Below are positions 59,601 through 64,000 of a DNA stretch of 64,000 bases, one piece after another. The notes under the pieces were generated by a model, which did not search any database, was not told the origin of the DNA, and saw only the letters and a list, made by a program, of their open reading frames with translations. Both the position numbers and the translations under genes were made by a program. Source of the DNA: Ustulina deusta (taxonomy: Eukaryota > Ascomycota > Sordariomycetes > Xylariales > Xylariaceae); assembly GCA_023159155.1 (NCBI GenBank), contig JAJNNX010000022.1, forward strand, positions 124,001-188,000, written 5' to 3'. Each line of letters begins with the position of its first letter. Positions within the stretch are counted from its first letter, which is position 1.

Positions 59601-59704
59601 CTGAAAGTCCCGCCTCTTGTGCAGGTAACTCTGACCAAGACCACAAAGACCATATCCACACTGAGGTTTTGGTTTTAATTCAGGCATTGCAGTTGTGGGA
59701 GGCT
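56655..59704. other. Gene-poor stretch, 3 kb
   Basis: The left end is the promoter of the hydrolase. Short frames at 57667-57936 (-), 58573-58839 (+) and 58927-59196 (+) contain hydrophobic runs but no recognisable domain or matching splice structure. A locally AT-rich patch at about 58380-58530 may be an old repeat remnant. Several GGTACC/CCTAGG motifs lie near 57360-57425. Confidence 0.4.
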
Positions 59705-59971
59705 TCACAGGCTGCCAGCTCTCACCAGAAATGCCAGGTTATAGGGGTAATGTAATTGTATTGGTCTCTTATGTGTCTGTATTTGAGTAGTTTTCTCCAG
59801 GACCACTTGGAGTACCTCATCCCGGATGCCAGAAATATTGTCTACTCTGTCCCGGTGAATCTTGCGGTAGGCGTCTATCGTAAGGGGTGCGATCATCACC
59901 GCGAATCCCCCTATCCATCGCTGTGTAAATTCGACTATCCCCGAGTCATCCTCTGGCCACATGGCTTTCAA
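59705..59971 (-). CDS. Protein-like ORF fragment (unrecognised)
   Basis: This frame has protein-like amino-acid composition. The segment KAMWPEDDSGIVEFTQRWIG is followed by FAVMIAPLTIDAYRKIHRDR and NISGIRDEVLQVVLEK, suggesting amphipathic helices rather than random translation. The frame stays open about 14 codons upstream (RRAYRKSFKLK) to an intron-acceptor-like CTACAG or a stop, so it may be one exon of a longer or decayed gene. No family is recognised and neighbouring frames do not obviously continue it. Confidence 0.25.
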   Translation of the reverse strand: MKAMWPEDDSGIVEFTQRWIGGFAVMIAPLTIDAYRKIHRDRVDNISGIRDEVLQVVLEKTTQIQTHKRPIQLHYPYNLAFLVRAGSL

Positions 59972-60432
59972 CTTAAAGGATTTCCTGTAGGCCCTTCGGT
60001 AGGTAATTTATTAAGTAGTCGCATTCACATTTTCCAATCTGGGTATGTCACAAACCACCACGATCAGAATAAAGGGACTCCTATATATATAGTTGAGAGT
60101 AATCCACAAATGTGGTGTAGAGACCTTCGCACAACAACAAGTGTCTCTCACCTACCATACATATAGAAGCCCTGGCAGGGTATCCCGCTGTTTCCTGTGT
60201 GGATTATTAACAACCAAGATTTTTAAGCAATTAAGATAACCTGGACTTCAATAAGCGAATAAACAAGCATATAAACAATGGAATAACCAAATAAATAACA
60301 AAAAGACCCCAAAAAGCCATTGATTCAGCTTATTAGCAGCAATAGCCTCGAAGTCTGATGAAACGGCACTCGGGAATTGGATGTAGAGGAAATAGGGTAG
60401 TGGGCTGATAAAGTAAGTATTGTAGAAGAATT
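59972..60432. other. Intergenic region with left copy of a 17-bp direct repeat
   Basis: Nothing coding is recognised. TAAGTATTGTAGAAGAA at 60414-60430 recurs at 60596-60612, on the other side of the hairpin element. Confidence 0.5.
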
Positions 60433-60588
60433 TCACGGCACGTATATAATAGCTGCAGACAGGTCAAGTGCTCGACTTCACTACATTCTACTTTTGTAAT
60501 GTTGTAGTATGTTGCTGCAGTTATGTTCCGTGACAGTCAGTCAAGTCGGGCGCTTGACCTGTCTGCAGCTATTATATACGTACCGTGA
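60433..60588. mobile_element. 156-bp MITE-like element with 46-bp terminal inverted repeats
   Basis: Positions 60433-60478 (TCACGGCACGTATATAATAG...) are the inverted complement of 60543-60588 with three mismatches. The loop is about 64 bp and has no coding capacity. Outside it, a 17-bp direct repeat lies 2 bp from the left end and 7 bp from the right end. It resembles a non-autonomous DNA transposon. The family is unknown and the exact TSD is unclear. Confidence 0.7.
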
Positions 60589-62427
60589 CAAAGAATAAGT
60601 ATTGTAGAAGAACTAAATCCCCTCCATGATTCAAATACCCGAGTTCCGTCACCCGATTGATTTGATTGGGCATACTTGCTTTGAGCAACTCTAGGGTTTA
60701 CCGTTCTACAAACAAAGTCATGGACGTAGGTGTATTCATCAATTGGGGAGACCTTGAGGTCTACTGATATATCAGCCTGGCCGGAGAGTCTCAGTTCAAC
60801 TGAAAAGTGAGGGATCGCAAATATACGCCCAAGACAGCATTCAGCTCCTGGCACGCCTCAACTAGGTCCTGAGACAGTGCAGATAGGAGTCTGTGCCTGC
60901 CAAAACGGGAAGGAGAGAGGGATGGTGGCGGGCAAGACGGGGGTGAATTGGTAGTGATGAGCTGCAATACGCTTAGGAAAGCTGTACAGAGTTATAACAT
61001 TGAACTACACTTGTGAGCTTGTGTGATCGCGGCGCCTCTATGGGCCAGTAAAGCGTAAGTTTTCGCTACTGTCAGGGATATATATCATACTACATACTCT
61101 ATGGCACTGGATATAGTGGGATTCTATCTATCTATATACGGGTGACGCTCCCCTAGATATTTGGGAGGTTCAGAAACCAATTGACCACTCCATTGAGCCC
61201 TAACTAGGTACTAATACCTACCAACTTCCCGACTGCGGATAGGACTGTTTATTCACTCTGGAACACCTATTCCTGACAGCTACCGATTGCATGGGACTTG
61301 ATTTTTCCGCATTCACGGGTTTGTTCCTCTTGGGACTACCTCCCCATCCGAATGCCTGCTACAATATGGTATCTGGGCCTGATATGCAGCATGCAGTCTG
61401 CTTGAGTAGAATCTAATAATGTTTGCCTCTACCATTAAGAACCAATTGAGTTACTTCAAGAAAGTTTATCTGTCCCCATAAGCCACGATCTCGACGACTG
61501 TAGAGCAATAAAAATAACTATAGCGTAACTAGGGAGTAATGCTTTACGTCTTTAGAATATTTATCTCCATTGTAGCTTCGCTATTTTTTGAACCGGGCGA
61601 TCTAAGTTATTAGGGCAACGCTCGATAGGCGGTGATGTCTGCATTGGTTACTCTGCTTCAGCAAAAGAGAAGGCTTAAAGATAGCTCTCTAGTCGATACA
61701 CCTTCACACAAACTTACTCTCCAAGAGAATGAGATCCTTGGACCAGAAGATGGTAGTGCTGGTGTTGGTGCGGAATTCCCCGTCCTAGCGATGATGAGTC
61801 AAGAGTTGGGTGGCTTCACGTTGCCCTGGATTGCAACGATGAAATGAATTCTATTGTGAACCCTCACCAGGAACGTGCCATTGTTAGATGGTATCGTCAT
61901 GGCGTGAATAGGTCAGCTAGTCCTAGTTGGATACGTGATAGCGAAGGCTCAATAGAGTGATCAATGATTCCTAGTCTCCCCTCACATTCAGAAAGGGGTC
62001 GGAAGGTCTAAATGAAATGCCTGGTTGGAGGGTTAGGTACCTACGTCGCACGTTGTCCCAAATAGGTAATATTGCGGAGATAAGCTATTAGAAAAACCGA
62101 ACAGTGCACGAACACAAGATTATTTATTTATCGAGGACGCACTAATTGATATGCATTTGACGCGATATCGGAGTTTCAGAGCGCGTCAACCCCCCACGTC
62201 ATCACCACTCCTCACCTATCCCTTGCATAACCTGTACATACACTAGATGCAAATCTATACCTACCACACAACTCCCGATATTCTTTTCTCCACTCTACAA
62301 CTCTGCTTTAGTCAAACCACTTTACATTGTCTTCTCCCTCTATCGGCCTCGAATCTCGAATACGTAGTGTGGAAGTGATCGCTTGATTGCGGCAAGTCGT
62401 CCTGGGCTAGCTTACGCCCGCGCAACA
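60589..62427. other. Intergenic region upstream of the terminal gene
   Basis: No recognised gene is present. A 71-codon frame at 61632-61847 lacks motifs. GTACCTACG/TTAGGTACC motifs occur near 61206 and 62035. From about 62200 the sequence becomes C/T-rich, as expected for the promoter and leader of the next gene. Confidence 0.45.
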
Positions 62428-64000
62428 ATGCCAGCACAAACACGTTCTGGCGGTAAGCCATCCACCAGTACGACGTACAGATCTACTGCTGCTGCTCCTA
62501 AACAGCGAGAGTTTCCACCTCGCCGCCAGTCGGTGAAGACTTATGGACGTCCAAAGCCGGGTCGCAAGTTGAAACAGGAAACATTGACTCAAATGGATTT
62601 CACTTCCTCGGCCATGCGTGATTTCATCGACCTCACCGACGATGAGAATGGGAAAGAAGAAGAGGCCGAGTATGACGGAGATAAGGAGAACGTAGAGCTC
62701 AAGCCTCCCAAGCCCGTCGAAAAAGCTAAGCCTAAGACAAAGTCACGCAGCAGCAGCAGGCGCAAAACTGCTGGCGATGAACTAGATGCCGAGGAAGTGC
62801 CACGACGGTCTAAAAGGCGAAAGACTTTGGGGGATTCGCCTAATCCAAGCGTATCGAGTAGCTTCCACACCCAGACGTTAACCCAGATGATGTCCACAAA
62901 TGATAGGGATCAAGAACAATGGTGTATTGACGACACGGAGGACGAGGACGACTTCAAGTCAGTTGTGGAAACCCCGAGGAAAGGTTCGGTACACCATATC
63001 CAAAGTGAGCCTCAAGAGGGTGCCGAGTCTGCGGTTCCTAGCTTGATCGAGTCCGCTACACCAGCCAATCGGCAGAAAAAGACAGAAATCCCATCCTCCC
63101 AGTCGCCTGCGACACCTATGCTATTGCGCTATAGTCCACAACACTCACCCTTGATAACCAAGTCAACCAATGTCGCAGCACCTTCTCCCATCCTGAAAAA
63201 TCCACGCAAAACACCTAGGAACGCCGTAATTCCCGACTCTTACAGCACTGTCCATGACTCTTCTCCCATGTCTACTCAAAAGTCTACTGTCAAGGCGACA
63301 CCGTCGAAAAAGCTGCGTTTTGATATCCCCGAAGATAAGGAGAACATTACACCTGGTAGAACGAAGCCCAAGTCTCCAAAACCAAAGTCACAGTCTACTG
63401 GGCGACGACCCTTAGAAGAAGTTCCTGATTCTGATGAGGAACCAGAAGATCTAGACGAAACTGAGTACGAGACTGAAGATGACGAATTTGGAGCCCACGA
63501 CCCTGAAAGCCCTACACCTAGACGATTTCAGAACATGGTTCCACCAGTCGATAATCTGGAGCTGCTGTCGGAGCCGGATCTCGGCTCACCGGAAATAACC
63601 CGTGCCTCACTAGAAGAGGCAACAGAACAAGCGGTACCAAATGGAAGTCGACCCCTCAATTGTGAGCCCGGCCTTGGGCGATGTAATGAGATCACATCCG
63701 TAATGGAACAGGACCCAGCGACGTCACCCGACCTAAGGCTGGAGGAGCGAGAGTTTCCTTTGAAACAGTCGAATGAATCTCATATTTTGAATCAAGAACT
63801 CGACCTCGAACCTGGTACAGAGGTAGAAGCGCAGGCGCCAGAATCTCCTCAGACAGAACAAGACGCTGCCAACCTGGCTCCAGCTTCCAGATTCGAGGGA
63901 ACCCCAGAACCAGCTCTATCAGAACAGGCCGAAAATGATGATACAGTAGATGACCTATCCCTATCACAAGATTTCTTGTACACCCAGGGGCTCGAGAGCC
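62428..64000 (+). CDS. Large disordered, Ser/Pro/Glu-rich probable nuclear protein, 5' part (runs off window)
   Basis: From ATG 62428 the frame is open to the window end (524 codons and one base), so the gene is partial and its C-terminal domain is unseen. The N-terminus is basic (PPRRQSVKTYGRPKPGRK). DFIDLTDDE at about 68-76 fits a SUMO-interaction motif. KR-rich clusters (RRSKRRK near 128) look like nuclear localisation signals. Many S/T-P sites and TPRK/TPSKK motifs suggest CDK-type phosphorylation, and acidic runs (DSDEEPEDLDETEYETEDDE) follow. The family is not recognised; SUMO/chromatin association is an inference from these short motifs only. Confidence 0.8.
   Translation, partial: MPAQTRSGGKPSTSTTYRSTAAAPKQREFPPRRQSVKTYGRPKPGRKLKQETLTQMDFTSSAMRDFIDLTDDENGKEEEAEYDGDKENVELKPPKPVEKAKPKTKSRSSSRRKTAGDELDAEEVPRRSKRRKTLGDSPNPSVSSSFHTQTLTQMMSTNDRDQEQWCIDDTEDEDDFKSVVETPRKGSVHHIQSEPQEGAESAVPSLIESATPANRQKKTEIPSSQSPATPMLLRYSPQHSPLITKSTNVAAPSPILKNPRKTPRNAVIPDSYSTVHDSSPMSTQKSTVKATPSKKLRFDIPEDKENITPGRTKPKSPKPKSQSTGRRPLEEVPDSDEEPEDLDETEYETEDDEFGAHDPESPTPRRFQNMVPPVDNLELLSEPDLGSPEITRASLEEATEQAVPNGSRPLNCEPGLGRCNEITSVMEQDPATSPDLRLEEREFPLKQSNESHILNQELDLEPGTEVEAQAPESPQTEQDAANLAPASRFEGTPEPALSEQAENDDTVDDLSLSQDFLYTQGLES

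Noticed and set aside
1..64000. CRISPR arrays, rRNA genes, bacterial-type operons
   Set aside because: No spaced direct-repeat arrays or rRNA signatures were seen; gene structure is eukaryotic throughout.

Overview
The window is nuclear DNA of a filamentous ascomycete (Pezizomycotina; probably Sordariomycetes, which is inference). The evidence is short GT-AG introns (50-90 nt) with CTAAC/CTGAC branch points, a Zn2Cys6 transcription factor, a Zds-type regulator, and a long AT-rich tract that carries the C:G-to-T:A signature of repeat-induced point mutation (RIP).

Layout. 0-5.5 kb: a Zds1/2-like protein (+) and a Zn2Cys6 transcription factor (-). 5.5-10 kb: gene-poor, with a RIP-like decayed GH105 glycosidase pseudogene, a small putative secreted protein, and the 3' half of a Sec11-like signal peptidase gene. 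10.065-29.372 kb: a 19.3-kb nested block of LTR retrotransposons lying inside that signal peptidase gene. Its 5' half resumes at 29.37 kb. 30-36.4 kb: a LURP-one-related protein, a broken GNAT acetyltransferase, a degenerate tRNA-like locus, an LTR relic and an ankyrin protein. 38-56.7 kb: conserved core genes, namely a DUF2433/RGG protein, Coq5, a small single-span membrane protein, branched-chain keto-acid dehydrogenase E1-alpha, a Ufd4/TRIP12-type HECT ligase and an alpha/beta hydrolase. 56.7-62.4 kb: a gene-poor stretch with a hairpin MITE-like element. 62.4 kb to the end: the 5' part of a large disordered, probably nuclear protein that runs off the window.

The main discovery is the nested block. 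Its history can be read from the target-site duplications (TSDs). A Ty1/copia element (160-bp LTRs, TSD ACTGG, tRNA-iMet half-molecule primer site) inserted into the Sec11-like gene. A second LTR family inserted into the copia element (TSD GCAAA). Another member of that second family then inserted into the first member (TSD TAATT, against TAGCT at the intact site). The whole block was RIP-mutated. Finally a third LTR family left a GC-normal, apparently un-RIPed solo LTR (TSD ATAAT). RIP stops sharply at the two ends, so both halves of the host gene remain readable.

The genes do not form one pathway. Coq5 and the E1-alpha subunit are mitochondrial housekeeping enzymes, the HECT ligase is a ubiquitin-proteasome component, and Zds links to PP2A control. 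I saw no CRISPR array, rRNA or convincing biosynthetic cluster.
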